A stretch of DNA of 64,000 nt, taken from positions 230,211-294,210 of the forward strand of contig NZ_JBDJAW010000005.1 in the NCBI RefSeq assembly GCF_039649665.1, given 5' to 3'. The position numbers were made by a program, and so were the translations under genes. Below, one piece after another: positions 43,808 to 53,617 of this stretch; position 1 is the stretch's first letter; each line of letters begins with the position of its first letter. This DNA is from Microbispora sp. ZYX-F-249. GTDB taxonomy: Bacteria; Actinomycetota; Actinomycetes; Streptosporangiales; Streptosporangiaceae. Under the pieces are notes generated by a model. It did no database searches. It had not been told where the DNA came from and worked only from the letters and a program-made list of their open reading frames with translations.

Positions 43808-45622
43808 TCAGGTCATGCGGAAGACCGGGCCGCGCGGGATGAACGGCAGGAAGGCCCCGGCCGGGATGAGGAACGCGTGCTCGCGGCGGATCCGGACCAC
43901 GTCGCACTCGCCGTCGGTGATGACCAGGATCGGGCCGTCCCCGGGAAAGTCCTCGGCCCGTTCGAGCAGGTCGACGCCCGGCTGGAGGATCGTCCCGCCG
44001 CGCCCCCGCACGCGTACCCGGCCGGCGATGTCCTCCACGAGCAGGTAGCCCGCGTCGTAGGCGACGGCGTCGCAGAACACGACCCGGGCGCGCGCCACGT
44101 CCCGCGCGGTCGCGTACGAGGCGACCGCGCCCAGCGCCTTGCCCAGCAGCCGCACCTTCATGGACCCCGAGGTGTCGAGCACGACCCCGAACGTGGCGCG
44201 GCGCACCGCCTCCTCGGGCCGCAGCCAGCCGGGGCGGGGGATGCCGGGCGTCGCGGACTGGCGGCGGGAGGCCCGGGCGTAGGACCTGCGCCGTTCGACG
44301 GCGGGCACGTGCTCCTCGAACCAGCGCGCGAGCGCGGCGTCCCAGGGCAGCGGCGGGTGGTCGAGGGCCCGGATCTCCTGCTCCAGCCCGGCCGGCAGCA
44401 GGCCCCTGCCCCCGTTGTGGTGGTAGGCGAGCCCGGTGACGAGGGCGTTGCGGTAGTACTCGTCGAGGTCCACGTAGCGTCCGGGGACGCCGGGACGCGG
44501 CAGCGGCTCGCCGATCACGTCGCCCAGACCGCGCCCGCGCAACGTGGCGAGCTTGCGCAGGCGACGCCCGTCGCGCACGATCCGGTCGTAGACGGCCTCG
44601 CAGGACAGCCCGTGCAGCGCCGGATCGTGGAGCAGCCCCTCGGGCATCTCGCCCACACCCATCTCGACCAGCCAGCCGTTGACCACGAAGTCGCAGGCGA
44701 CGTTCCACACGTAGGGGTCGCGCGGGCCCGCCCGCTCGCCGTGGCGCAGCGCCGCGTGGAGCATCTCGTGGGCCAGCACGAACCGCCACTCCTCGGTGGT
44801 CATCGAGACCAGCGGGTTGACGTAGATCTCGGCGGCCTCGGCGTTGACCGCGGCCACCGAGATGTCCCAGCCCCGGGCGAGGTCGACGTCCGCCACGATC
44901 GTCATGCCCGCCGCGAGCGCGCCCAGCAGGGGGTACGACGACACGAACCAGCCGAGGGCGTGGTCCCACGGCTTCTTCACCGGGCTCGCGGCCGAGGGGC
45001 GCACGCCTCCGGCCACCTCGATCGCCGTCGTCGCCGCGGCGGAGACTCCGACCGCGAACGCCCCCTGATGGTCGCTCTTGTCGGCCGTCTCGGCACTGCC
45101 GACGAAGAAGTCGGGGAAGACCGGCACGTCGAACTCCGCGGGCACCCCTGATGTGCGCCACATCGCGGCCAGCGTCCGTTCGTCTTGGGGCGGGAAGACC
45201 GGCGGCAGCGGCTCCGGCGCGCGGCCGATCTTGAGGGTGGCGAGGAACCGGTCGACGCCCAGGCAGCAGGCGGCCAGGTACGGATGACGGGGAGCGCGCC
45301 GCGGCGGCCCTCCGCGTGGGCTCTCCTCCCTGTCCAGGTCGTCGGGCTCGGCCTCGCGGGGATCCAGGTGCCCGAACCCCGCGTGCAGCAGGCAGTGCGC
45401 GAACACCCACGCCCACTCACCCGGCTCGGCCCGCACGCGCGGATGGTGACGCACGCCGCCGCCCGGCGTGATGCAGGCCCACCGGTCGTGCGGCAGCTCG
45501 CCGTCCTCCGCCGTGTACAGGTATCCGCCGAGGGGACGGAACAGCGGGTGGGAGCGCACCTGCTCCCAGCCCTTCTCGACGGCGTCGCGCCAGGGGTCTG
45601 ACTTCTGCTTCCTGCGTGCCAC
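43808..45622 (-). CDS. VWA-domain protein with DUF2201-like metallopeptidase region, MoxR partner
   Basis: This 604-residue protein has an N-terminal part with AHCLLHAGFGH (a degenerate HxxxH). A zinc-protease-like motif HEMLHAALRHG (HExxH) lies near residue 287, and a C-terminal von Willebrand A domain has MIDAS motif DTSGSMK and VITDGECD. It lies 15 bases after a MoxR ATPase. MoxR-VWA pairs act as chaperone/metal-insertion machines, and this subtype has been linked to conflict or stress systems. The client protein is unknown. It starts with GTG. Confidence 0.85.
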   Translation of the reverse strand: MARRKQKSDPWRDAVEKGWEQVRSHPLFRPLGGYLYTAEDGELPHDRWACITPGGGVRHHPRVRAEPGEWAWVFAHCLLHAGFGHLDPREAEPDDLDREESPRGGPPRRAPRHPYLAACCLGVDRFLATLKIGRAPEPLPPVFPPQDERTLAAMWRTSGVPAEFDVPVFPDFFVGSAETADKSDHQGAFAVGVSAAATTAIEVAGGVRPSAASPVKKPWDHALGWFVSSYPLLGALAAGMTIVADVDLARGWDISVAAVNAEAAEIYVNPLVSMTTEEWRFVLAHEMLHAALRHGERAGPRDPYVWNVACDFVVNGWLVEMGVGEMPEGLLHDPALHGLSCEAVYDRIVRDGRRLRKLATLRGRGLGDVIGEPLPRPGVPGRYVDLDEYYRNALVTGLAYHHNGGRGLLPAGLEQEIRALDHPPLPWDAALARWFEEHVPAVERRRSYARASRRQSATPGIPRPGWLRPEEAVRRATFGVVLDTSGSMKVRLLGKALGAVASYATARDVARARVVFCDAVAYDAGYLLVEDIAGRVRVRGRGGTILQPGVDLLERAEDFPGDGPILVITDGECDVVRIRREHAFLIPAGAFLPFIPRGPVFRMT

Positions 45623-45637
45623 GGCGGCCCGGACCCG

Positions 45638-46699
45638 TCAGCTCCGCGCGGCGGCCAGGCGCGGCAGGTCGCGGCCGACCTCGACCAGGAACCACGACGG
45701 CAGCACCGGCGCGCCGTCGTCGCCCGCCGCGATGACGAGCTGCGCGCATTCGAGCGAGATCTCCGCCAGCTCGACGAGCAGGCTCTTGGTGCGGAAGGCG
45801 AGCTGCCGTCCGGCGGGCGAGGCGTGGTTCTTCGACTGCGGCAGCTCCTTGACCAGCCGGGCGCGGAAGGTCTCGGACAGGAAGTACAGCAGGTCGCGGT
45901 CCTCCGGCCGGCGCGGCCACCCCGCGTCTCCCTTGATCACGGCGTCGAGGTCGTACGCGTGCCGCACCGTCTTGACGTACGCCCGGAAGCCCGAGGCGTG
46001 CGCGACCGAGAGCGCGCCGTAGGCCAGCACGCCCAGCGTCTCGTCGTCCAGCCGGTCGCCGTAGGAGTGCATGGCGTCGGACAGCATGTGCCAGCCGCGG
46101 GGGGAGGAGAACGGCTCCTCGGTCTTCGGCGGCGCGCTCCACAGGTGGTCGGGGCGCTGCACGAGATAGTCCACGACCCACCGGTGGATGCCGTTCGCGG
46201 CCGCCCAGCTCAGCCAGTCGTCGGCCGAGGCCCGGAGGTGCACGTGGATCATGCGGTTGACCAGCGCGGACGGCATGGGCCTGGCCAGCGCGTTGTCGAC
46301 CGCGCGGTTTCCGGCGCCGATCACCACCGAGCCCGCCGGCAGTTCGTACGCCCCGATGCGCCGGTCGAGGATGAGCGAGTAGAACGCCTTCTGGACCTCC
46401 GGGGACGAGGCGTTGAGCTCGTCGAGGAACAGGCAGTACGGCTCGTCCCGCGCGATCGTCTCCGGCGGGGCGAACCGGCTGCGGTCGCCGACGATCTGCG
46501 GCACGCCGATCAGGTCTTCCGGGGCCAGTTGCGTGCCGAGGAGCGTCACGCACTCGAGGCCGAGAGAGTCGGCGAACGACCGGACGAGCGAACTCTTGCC
46601 GATGCCCGGCGCACCCCAGAGGAAGACCGGTCGCACGACGGCGACGTGCAGCAGCACCTCCGGCAGCTGCGCGGGAGTAACGGTCAGGGTCGCCTGCAT
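45638..46699 (-). CDS. MoxR-family AAA+ ATPase
   Basis: The 353-residue ATPase has Walker A (LWGAPGIGKSSLVRSF), Walker B (YCLFLDELNAS), sensor 1 (VIGAGNRAVDN) and arginine finger region (MPSALVNRMIHVHL). It forms rings that remodel or activate partner proteins together with the downstream VWA metallopeptidase. ATG 46699 (MQATLTVTPAQL) is chosen because conserved sequence begins there; an ATG 12 codons upstream is possible. The ribosome binding site is weak. Confidence 0.9.
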   Translation of the reverse strand: MQATLTVTPAQLPEVLLHVAVVRPVFLWGAPGIGKSSLVRSFADSLGLECVTLLGTQLAPEDLIGVPQIVGDRSRFAPPETIARDEPYCLFLDELNASSPEVQKAFYSLILDRRIGAYELPAGSVVIGAGNRAVDNALARPMPSALVNRMIHVHLRASADDWLSWAAANGIHRWVVDYLVQRPDHLWSAPPKTEEPFSSPRGWHMLSDAMHSYGDRLDDETLGVLAYGALSVAHASGFRAYVKTVRHAYDLDAVIKGDAGWPRRPEDRDLLYFLSETFRARLVKELPQSKNHASPAGRQLAFRTKSLLVELAEISLECAQLVIAAGDDGAPVLPSWFLVEVGRDLPRLAAARS

Positions 46700-46826
46700 G
46701 CCCCAAGATTCGCAAAACGCGCACAGCCGCCGCATCTGATTAAGGCCGCGGGCGCTCCCCCGTCCGGAGCGGTTGGCCGGCTCCCGACGGTGACGCGCCG
46801 GGACCCCGTTCAGGAGTGCGCCCTCG

Positions 46827-47906
46827 TCAGGGGCGGGAGCGCAGGCCGTACATGAGCTCTTCCCAGCGGACCGCGACGGCGGGCGCGGCGTGCGCGGACG
46901 CGCTCTCCAGCGCCCCGGCCGCCAGCTTCATGCGGCGGCGTTCGTCGTCGACGAGCGCGAGCAGCGCGCAGGCGAACGACTCGGCGTCGCCGCCCTCCCC
47001 CTCCTGTACGAGCACGCTGTCGCGGTCCGGGCGGAGGAACTCGGCGGGCCCGCGGGACCCGGCGAAGCCCACGACCGGCACTCCACAGCTCAGCGCCTCG
47101 AGGACGGTCATGCCCAGCACCTCGTGCCGGGACGGCACCGCGACGATGGACGCCTTGGCGAACTCGCCGGGCAGGTCGGGGGTGACGCCCATGAAATACA
47201 CGTGGTTGTGCAGGTCGAGGTCGCGGACGAGGGCGCGCAGCCGCCGCTCCTCGGGGCCCCCGCCGTACAACCGCAGCCGCCAGTCGGGCCGCTTGTCCGC
47301 GACGATCGCGAAGGCCCGCACGAGCTGGTCGTACGACTTGCCGGCCACGAGCCTGCCCCCGGCGCTGACGATCCGGTTGTCCATGCGGGAGCGCGGCCAG
47401 GGCCCGGCGGGCAGGGCGTCGGGGATGGCGTGGACCGACAGGTCGTCGTCGAGCAGCCGTACCCACTCGTCCCGCCGGGCGGCGGTGCTCGCGACCACGG
47501 CGTCGAGGCGGGGATAGAAGCGGCGCACCGGGGCGGGCACCGACGGCCTGCCCCACTCCCTGGCGATGCGGACGACGTCTCGCGGTGCGTACCGTGCGGC
47601 CTGGACGCTCAGCGACGGGCGGGTGGTGACCAGGACGTCGGCGCGCAGGCCGCGCAGCATCCGCCAGAGCGCCACCTCGGTGCGCACCTGCCCGCGAGGC
47701 AGCAGGTGGTGGACACCGGGCCGGGCGTCCACGAGCCAGCGCAGCGTCACCCGGCGGTCGACCGGGAAGAAGGGGTTCTCCCGGGTGCGCCGGACGCTCA
47801 CGACCTCCACCTCGTGCCGTGAGGCCAGCCCTCCTGCCAGGTTCAGCATCGCCCGCACGTCGCCGCGCATGCCGTACGCCGAGGGAAGCAGGAAGGCGAT
47901 CCTCAC
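46827..47906 (-). CDS. GT4-family glycosyltransferase
   Basis: This 359-residue GT-B enzyme has an N-terminal acceptor domain (RIAFLLPSAYGMRGDVRAML). Its C-terminal domain carries RIVSAGGRLVAGKSYDQLVRA and the GT4 signature VPSRHEVLGMTVLEALSCG, which supplies the EX7E donor site. It should transfer a nucleotide-activated sugar to a cell-surface or secondary-metabolite acceptor. The GTG start overlaps the preceding gene as GTGA. Confidence 0.9.
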   Translation of the reverse strand: MRIAFLLPSAYGMRGDVRAMLNLAGGLASRHEVEVVSVRRTRENPFFPVDRRVTLRWLVDARPGVHHLLPRGQVRTEVALWRMLRGLRADVLVTTRPSLSVQAARYAPRDVVRIAREWGRPSVPAPVRRFYPRLDAVVASTAARRDEWVRLLDDDLSVHAIPDALPAGPWPRSRMDNRIVSAGGRLVAGKSYDQLVRAFAIVADKRPDWRLRLYGGGPEERRLRALVRDLDLHNHVYFMGVTPDLPGEFAKASIVAVPSRHEVLGMTVLEALSCGVPVVGFAGSRGPAEFLRPDRDSVLVQEGEGGDAESFACALLALVDDERRRMKLAAGALESASAHAAPAVAVRWEELMYGLRSRP

Positions 47907-48757
47907 GCTCCCACCTCCAGCAGCAGTTCGTCGCCGGAGGTGAAGCTGGGCCGGATCGGCACGCCGTCCACGAGCGTCCGGGGATAGTGGACGCGGCGGC
48001 GTTTTCCCTCGACGTCGTCGAGCCGGGCGCCCAGCGGCAGGGCGCCGTCGACGCCGTCGACCTCCAGATAAGGCTCCCAGGAGCCCTGCGAATCGGGGGT
48101 GGCCTCCACCACGTCGCACAGCGAGAGCGCGGCATGGAAACGGACCCCCTGGACGGTGGCAGCGACCCGCACGGTCGTGGCCGGATCGCTGTGCCCGCGA
48201 TCGCCGTGACCCCGATCGCCGTGACCCCGAGCGCCGTGACCCGAATCGCTGTGGCGCAGCGCGAGAGTGGCGTGGCGGTGCTGGTCGTCGTCGTCCAGGC
48301 CGGTGTAGGCCAGCAGCCCGGTCACCTCGAAGCGCCCCTCGCGGAACCACACCGCGCGGACGTCGGCGACGGGCTCCGCCGGGTCTATCTTCAACGCCAG
48401 AAAGCCGTTGCGCGTGCGGTAGGCCCGGTAGGCCAGCGTCCGACGCCCCAGCGCGTACGCGTCGAGGCGGTCGAGCGAGAAGCCGGGATCGACGCTCTGG
48501 ATACGGACGCGCACGCCGTCCTGTTCGAGGTAGGCGTCCCAGCGTCCCGGACCGAGGTCGAGGGGCGCGAGGGAGACCGCGACGCTGGCGTCCCCGGTGC
48601 GCCCGCCGGTCGCGCCGAGGGTCACCTGCCGTTCCTCACCCGCGCCCCGACGGCGCAGGACCAGGCGGGCGCCGTCCGCCAGGGGCTCGGCGATGGCCAG
48701 ACGCAGGGAGAGGACGTCGGCCAGGGTGACCTCCGCATCGGTGACGACCACACCCAC
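47903..48757 (-). CDS. Beta-rich hypothetical protein coupled to the glycosyltransferase
   Basis: This 284-residue protein has no signal peptide and is not assigned to a family. It appears to hold two or three beta-sandwich-like repeats with related segments (DAYLEQDGVRVRIQSVDPGF and YLEVDGVDGALPLGARLDD). A GHGDR tandem repeat near residues 173-190 is encoded by a 15-base DNA repeat. GTG 48757 follows GGAGGGGG. Coupling to a GT4 enzyme suggests a role in making or modifying a surface glycan. Similar two-gene units occur in other actinomycetes, to my recollection. Confidence 0.6.
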   Translation of the reverse strand: MGVVVTDAEVTLADVLSLRLAIAEPLADGARLVLRRRGAGEERQVTLGATGGRTGDASVAVSLAPLDLGPGRWDAYLEQDGVRVRIQSVDPGFSLDRLDAYALGRRTLAYRAYRTRNGFLALKIDPAEPVADVRAVWFREGRFEVTGLLAYTGLDDDDQHRHATLALRHSDSGHGARGHGDRGHGDRGHSDPATTVRVAATVQGVRFHAALSLCDVVEATPDSQGSWEPYLEVDGVDGALPLGARLDDVEGKRRRVHYPRTLVDGVPIRPSFTSGDELLLEVGA

Positions 48758-48916
48758 CGTCCAGCCCCCTCCCCGTCGATTGAGCCAACGTTGAGGTTAC
48801 CGTGATTTTCCTGTTATGTGGAGAAAGCCTTTGTCACTCTTTCGTGAAACACGGTTCATTCCATCGCCTTGACCATAGATTTCGACAAATAGTTCACACC
48901 CATGGCAAAGAAGGCT

Positions 48917-51019
48917 TTACCCCTGCTTGATGGATTTGATCAGAAGCTGGGCGACGTCGACGACCTCGAGCGACTCCTTGGCCTGACCCGCGTTCTTCTT
49001 CTCGTTGATCGCGTCGCCGAGCATCACCAGACAGAACGGGCAGGCGGTCGAGACGGTGTCGGGATCGGTGGTCAGCGCCTCGTCCACGCGCTCGGTGTTG
49101 ATGCGCTTTCCGATCCGCTCTTCCATCCACATCCGCGCGCCGCCGGCGCCGCAGCAGAAACCACGGTCCTTGCAGCGGTGCATCTCCTGGGTCTGGACGC
49201 CGGGCACCTTGGCCATGATGTCGCGCGGCTGGGCGTAGACCTTGTTGTGCCGGCCGAGGAAGCACGGGTCGTGGTAGGTGATCTTCTCCTCGATCGGGGT
49301 GATCGGGGTGAGCTTGCCCTCCTCTACCAGGTGCGCCAGCAGCTGCGTGTGGTGCACGACCTCGTAGGTGCCGCCGAGCTGCGGATACTCGTTGGCCAGG
49401 GTGTTGAAGCAGTGCGGGCAGGTGGCCACGATCTTCTTGACCCCGGCCTCGTTGAGGGTCTCGATGTTCTGCTGGGCGAGCATGTTGAAGAGGAACTCCA
49501 TGCCCAGGCGGCGGGCCGGGTCACCGGTGCAGGCCTCCATCGGGCCGAGCACGCCGAACTTCACCCCGGCGATGTGCAGCAGCTCCGCGACGGCCTTGGT
49601 GGTCTTCTTGGCCCGGTCCTCCAGCGCGCCGGCGCAGCCGACCCAGAACAGGTACTCCACGTCCTCGGGCATCTTCTCGTCCACGATGGGGACGTCGAAG
49701 TCGAGTTCCTCGATCCACTCGGCGCGCTTCATCTCGGACATGCCCCAGGGGTTGCCCTTGTTCTCCAGGTTCTTGAGCATCACCCCGGCCTCGGACGGGA
49801 ACGACGACTCGATCATCACCTGGTAGCGGCGCATGTCGAGGATGTGGTCGATGTGCTCGATGTCGACCGGGCACTGCTCCACGCACGCGCCGCAGTTGGT
49901 GCACGACCACAGCACGTCGGGGTGGATGACCCCGTCCTCGCCCACGAGGGGCTTGTCCAGCAGGGCCAGCACGTCCTCGGAGAAGCTCTCCTTCTCCTTC
50001 TCCCCGGCCAGCAGGTACGGCGCGACCGCGAACGCGTGGTCACGCTGGTCCAGGATGAGCATCTTGGGCGACAGCGGCTTGTCGGTGTTCCACGCCGGGC
50101 ACTGCGACTGGCAGCGGCCGCACTCGGTGCAGGTGTAGAAGTCGAGGAAGCCCTTCCAGCTCGTGTCGGTGATCTTGCCGCGGCCGAACACGTCCGTCTC
50201 GGGGTCGGCCTCCTCGAAGTCGAGCACCTTGCCGTCGCTGCGCATCGGCTGGGCCGGGCCGAGGCCGTCGGGGCGGCGGGAGAACAGCACGTTCAGCGGC
50301 GCGGTGAAGATGTGCAGGTGCTTGGAGTTCACCACGAAGACCAGGAACACCAGCATGACGCCGATGTGCAGCAGCAGGCCGATCTCCTCCAGCACCTCGC
50401 TGGAGGGCAGGATCTTCGCCACCGCCTCGGAGGCGAACGCCCCCGAGGAGTAGGGGAGGTTGCCGGTGTTGACCGCCGCGCCGCGGAACAGGAACATCGT
50501 CCAGATCACGTTGAAGATCATGAAGAGCGTGAACCACGCCCCGCCCAGGTGCGACCCGGAGAAGCGGGAACCGCGGCCCAGCTTCTTGGGCGAGTTCTTG
50601 ATCCGGATCGCGGTGAAGGCGATCAGGCCGAGCAGCGCGGCCACCGCGATGAAGTCCTGCAGGAAACCCAGCACCGGCCAGGTCCCGATCAGCGGGATGT
50701 GGAAGTCCGGCTTACCGGTGATCGCGCCCTGGATGAGCGCGCCGTAGGCCTCCAGGTAGACCGTGGCCAGGATGAAGAACGCCCACATCACGAAGAAGTG
50801 CGCGGTGCCCGACGGCGTCCACTTCAGCAGCTTGCGCTGGCCGAAGACCTCGACCAGCTGCGCCTTGGCCTCGGCGCCGGCGTTCTCCCTGGCGTGCTCG
50901 ATCCGCTCCGGGGCCGGCTGGCCGCTGCGGGCGAGCCGGTAGAGGAACAGCACGCGACGGCCCGCCAGCGCGACCGCCACCGCGGTCGCGACGAGGCCCA
51001 CTATCGCTACCCAGAGCAC
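48917..51019 (-). CDS. Membrane-bound heterodisulfide-reductase-like Fe-S oxidoreductase (Rv0338c type)
   Basis: This is a 700-residue protein. The N-terminal third has about five membrane helices resembling NarI/HdrE. Two [4Fe-4S] ferredoxin motifs (CTECGRCQSQCP, CTNCGACVEQCP) and two CCG domains (VGCAGALEDRAKK, ATCPHCFN; HDPCFLGRHN, CCGAGGARMW) follow. It should move electrons between the membrane quinone pool and a cytosolic thiol or organic acid donor. The electron partner is unknown. This architecture is conserved in actinobacteria and is usually core. Confidence 0.9.
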   Translation of the reverse strand: MLWVAIVGLVATAVAVALAGRRVLFLYRLARSGQPAPERIEHARENAGAEAKAQLVEVFGQRKLLKWTPSGTAHFFVMWAFFILATVYLEAYGALIQGAITGKPDFHIPLIGTWPVLGFLQDFIAVAALLGLIAFTAIRIKNSPKKLGRGSRFSGSHLGGAWFTLFMIFNVIWTMFLFRGAAVNTGNLPYSSGAFASEAVAKILPSSEVLEEIGLLLHIGVMLVFLVFVVNSKHLHIFTAPLNVLFSRRPDGLGPAQPMRSDGKVLDFEEADPETDVFGRGKITDTSWKGFLDFYTCTECGRCQSQCPAWNTDKPLSPKMLILDQRDHAFAVAPYLLAGEKEKESFSEDVLALLDKPLVGEDGVIHPDVLWSCTNCGACVEQCPVDIEHIDHILDMRRYQVMIESSFPSEAGVMLKNLENKGNPWGMSEMKRAEWIEELDFDVPIVDEKMPEDVEYLFWVGCAGALEDRAKKTTKAVAELLHIAGVKFGVLGPMEACTGDPARRLGMEFLFNMLAQQNIETLNEAGVKKIVATCPHCFNTLANEYPQLGGTYEVVHHTQLLAHLVEEGKLTPITPIEEKITYHDPCFLGRHNKVYAQPRDIMAKVPGVQTQEMHRCKDRGFCCGAGGARMWMEERIGKRINTERVDEALTTDPDTVSTACPFCLVMLGDAINEKKNAGQAKESLEVVDVAQLLIKSIKQG

Positions 51020-51242
51020 GAGTCCCTCCCAAGTCGAACGTCGGCGGCCAGCCTAGGGGCGCGGCGCTTCGCGGGGGCGGCCGAATCCCGCCCTGTGGAT
51101 AACGCCTACGCTTCCCGAATGGTACCGGCGAGTAACTTATCCTGCGTCACACTCGGCGAGTGGTTCTGGTCACCGCGGTTCCCGCCGACGGCACGATACT
51201 AGAACAAAGCTCTATAAGAGGGTATGCGAGGGATGTCCCAAC

Positions 51243-51860
51243 CTATCCGGCCAGGTAACGCTGCACGGTCGGGGCCAGCAGCGCGACGAGCTCCTCGAGG
51301 TCGGCGGAGGCCATCGGTTCGAACCTGAGGATGTACCGCGTCATCACCACGCCGAACAGCTGCGCGAAGGCGGCCTGCATCCGCAGCGGCGGAACGTCCA
51401 GCGCCTCGCCCACCCGGCCGAGGACGGCCGTCGTGAAAAACTCCCGCACCATGCCGACGGCCTGCTCGTTCACCATCGCCGTCCGCACCAGCCCCAGCAG
51501 CGGCTCTCTGGCCGCCGGGTCGGCCGTCATCGTCAGGATGAAGCGGACGAGGCGCTCGCCGACCTCCTCACGCGGTCCCGACAGGATGAGGGGAAGCGCC
51601 GACGAGGGGTCCATCGGCAGCCGCATGGCCGCGACGAACACCCCTTCCTTGCTGTCGAAGTAGTGGTGGACGAGGGCCGGGTCCACACCGGCCTCGCGGG
51701 CGATGCCGCGAATCGTGGCTTTGTCGAACCCCTTCTCGGCGAAGACCCGGCGCGCCGAGGCCAGGATCTCGCCACGCGTGTCCGCCGCACCCGGGCGCCG
51801 CCCGGGCCGCCGCCCAGGTCGCCGCGTGCCGCCCGAGACCTCCGGCACCTCTGTCGTCAC
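51243..51860 (-). CDS. TetR-family transcriptional regulator
   Basis: The 205-residue repressor has an N-terminal HTH (about 28-75: RGEILASARRVFAEKGFDKA, AREAGVDPALVHHYFDSKEG) after a GRRPGRRPG-rich tail. Its C-terminal ligand domain is variable. The GTG start overlaps the methyltransferase stop as GTGA, so it is the third gene of the isomerase-methyltransferase-TetR operon and may regulate it. Confidence 0.9.
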   Translation of the reverse strand: MTTEVPEVSGGTRRPGRRPGRRPGAADTRGEILASARRVFAEKGFDKATIRGIAREAGVDPALVHHYFDSKEGVFVAAMRLPMDPSSALPLILSGPREEVGERLVRFILTMTADPAAREPLLGLVRTAMVNEQAVGMVREFFTTAVLGRVGEALDVPPLRMQAAFAQLFGVVMTRYILRFEPMASADLEELVALLAPTVQRYLAG

Positions 51861-52642
51861 ATCGCTCCCCGCCGGCCCCTACGGCCCACCACGAGATACA
51901 CACGCATGGGAACGGTCAGTCGCCCGTCGGGGAAGACCCGGCCGAGCTCGGCGCGCTCCCGGGCGAGCAGTTCCGTCGCCACACCGCCCTCCATGCTCGC
52001 GATGTACGAGTGCGAGCGCAGGTCGGTCAGGAAGTCCTCCAGCGGCACCGATCTGGTCCAGTCGACCCAGGTCTCGGCGACGGACAGACCCGCGTCGGAC
52101 ATCGCCGCGGCCATCGGCGGCATGCTCCATCCGGGCAGCACGGGCCCGATGTAACCGGGGCACGATTCGGCGAGCCGCACCTGGTTGGCCGCCAGCCAGT
52201 CCGCCTTGCCGGGGTCCACCGTGTTCCACCAGCCCGCGACCGCGCCGCCGTCGCCCACCACCCGTACGGCCTCGGCCACCGACAGCGCGGGGTCCAGCCA
52301 GTGCCACGACTGGGCGTACGTCACCAGGTCGGCCGCGCCCGCCCGCAGGGGCAGGTCGTTCCCGTCGGCCAGCAGCGCCGGGCAGTCCGTACGGACACGC
52401 AGGCGCGCCAGCATCAGCTCCCCGCGGTCCACGGCGACGACACGGGCGCCGCGGTCGAGCAGGCCGCGGGTCGAGATGCCCGTGCCCGCTCCGACGTCGA
52501 TCACGGTCGCCCCGGCGAGCCGGATCCCCGACAGGGTCTCCAGCGCGAGGTAGAGGGCCTCCGGGTAGTGCGGCCTGGCCGCGTCGTACTCCTGGGAGAC
52601 GCGGTCGAAGACCCGGTGGCTGTCGGCGAGCCGTTCGTTCAT
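51857..52642 (-). CDS. SAM-dependent class I methyltransferase
   Basis: This 261-residue protein starts [20 protein letters not shown]. It has motif [17 protein letters not shown], the acidic motif [13 protein letters not shown], and [15 protein letters not shown], the pattern of methyltransferase_11 proteins. The ATG overlaps the isomerase stop as ATGA. The substrate is unknown. Extended ORFs into the isomerase gene are shadows. Confidence 0.88.
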   Translation of the reverse strand: MNERLADSHRVFDRVSQEYDAARPHYPEALYLALETLSGIRLAGATVIDVGAGTGISTRGLLDRGARVVAVDRGELMLARLRVRTDCPALLADGNDLPLRAGAADLVTYAQSWHWLDPALSVAEAVRVVGDGGAVAGWWNTVDPGKADWLAANQVRLAESCPGYIGPVLPGWSMPPMAAAMSDAGLSVAETWVDWTRSVPLEDFLTDLRSHSYIASMEGGVATELLARERAELGRVFPDGRLTVPMRVYLVVGRRGRRGAM

Positions 52643-53454
52643 GAGGCCGTCGACGAGGCGGCGAAGTGGAGCCTCGCGAAGGCGAGCGCCTCGGTCAGGT
52701 CCTCGATGCGCTCGGAGCGGCTCGTGGCCTTGCGCGTGTTGATCTCCAGCACGACCAGCCCCTGGTATCCGTTGCCGGCCAGGCGCTCCAGGATCGGCGC
52801 GCAGGGCTGGGACCCCCGGCCCGGCACCAGGTGCTCGTCCTTGTTGGTGGTGCCCACGCCGTCCGCCAGGTGCAGATGGGCCAGCCGGTCGCCCAGCTTG
52901 GTCGCCATCTCCATCGCGTCGGTGCCGGACACCGCCGTGTGGGACAGGTCGAGCGTCACGTCGGGGAAGTCGTAGTCGATGGGGTTCCAGTCCGGCGCGT
53001 ACGGCACGACCTCGTTGCCCCTGGCCCGCAGCGGGAACATGTTCTCCACCGCGAAGACGACGTCGGTCTCCTCGCGCATCCGGGCCAGGCCCTTCTCGAA
53101 CTCCCTGGCGTAGTCGCGCTGCCAGCGGAAGGGCGGGTGGACCACGACGGTCTGCGCGCCCAGCCGCTCGGCCGCCTCGCGGGCCCTGCGCAGCTTCATC
53201 CACGGATCGCGGCCCCACACCCGCTGGGTCACCAGCAGACAGGGCGCGTGCACGGCCAGGATCGGAATCTGGTAGTGGTCGCGCAGCCGTTGGAGGACCT
53301 CGACGTCCTGACTGACCGGGTCCTGCCCGACCATGATCTCTACGCCGTCGTACCCGAGCCTGGCGGCCAGCTCGAAGGCGTCCGGCGTACGCTCCGGGTA
53401 CACCGACGCCGTCGACAGCGCCACCTTGCCGCTGGGCACGCGGATGTCACTCAT
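52639..53454 (-). CDS. Sugar phosphate isomerase/epimerase (xylose isomerase-like TIM barrel)
   Basis: This 271-residue AP endonuclease 2-type barrel has [51 protein letters not shown] and [11 protein letters not shown]. The His, Glu and Asp that bind metal in the family are present. It may isomerise a sugar or an inositol derivative. It leads a three-gene operon joined by 4-base overlaps. Confidence 0.88.
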   Translation of the reverse strand: MSDIRVPSGKVALSTASVYPERTPDAFELAARLGYDGVEIMVGQDPVSQDVEVLQRLRDHYQIPILAVHAPCLLVTQRVWGRDPWMKLRRAREAAERLGAQTVVVHPPFRWQRDYAREFEKGLARMREETDVVFAVENMFPLRARGNEVVPYAPDWNPIDYDFPDVTLDLSHTAVSGTDAMEMATKLGDRLAHLHLADGVGTTNKDEHLVPGRGSQPCAPILERLAGNGYQGLVVLEINTRKATSRSERIEDLTEALAFARLHFAASSTAS

Positions 53455-53604
53455 GAGGCCAGCCTCCCCTGGCGGCCCCCGGGCACGTTCCAGTCCCGTG
53501 GCCGTGGCCGTCCGTTCGCTCCCTGCGCCCGTTCACGGATCCAGCCTAAGCCGCACCCGCGCCGTGCGCCGCTTCGCCACAATCAACTACCCAAGGTCGC
53601 GAAC

Positions 53605-53610
53605 TAATGT
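53605..53610 (+). promoter_or_regulatory. -10 box of a probable leaderless methyltransferase gene
   Basis: TAATGT ends 7 bases before the ATG at 53618, and no ribosome binding site is present. The -35 is weak. Confidence 0.4.
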
Positions 53611-53617
53611 GGGCGCC

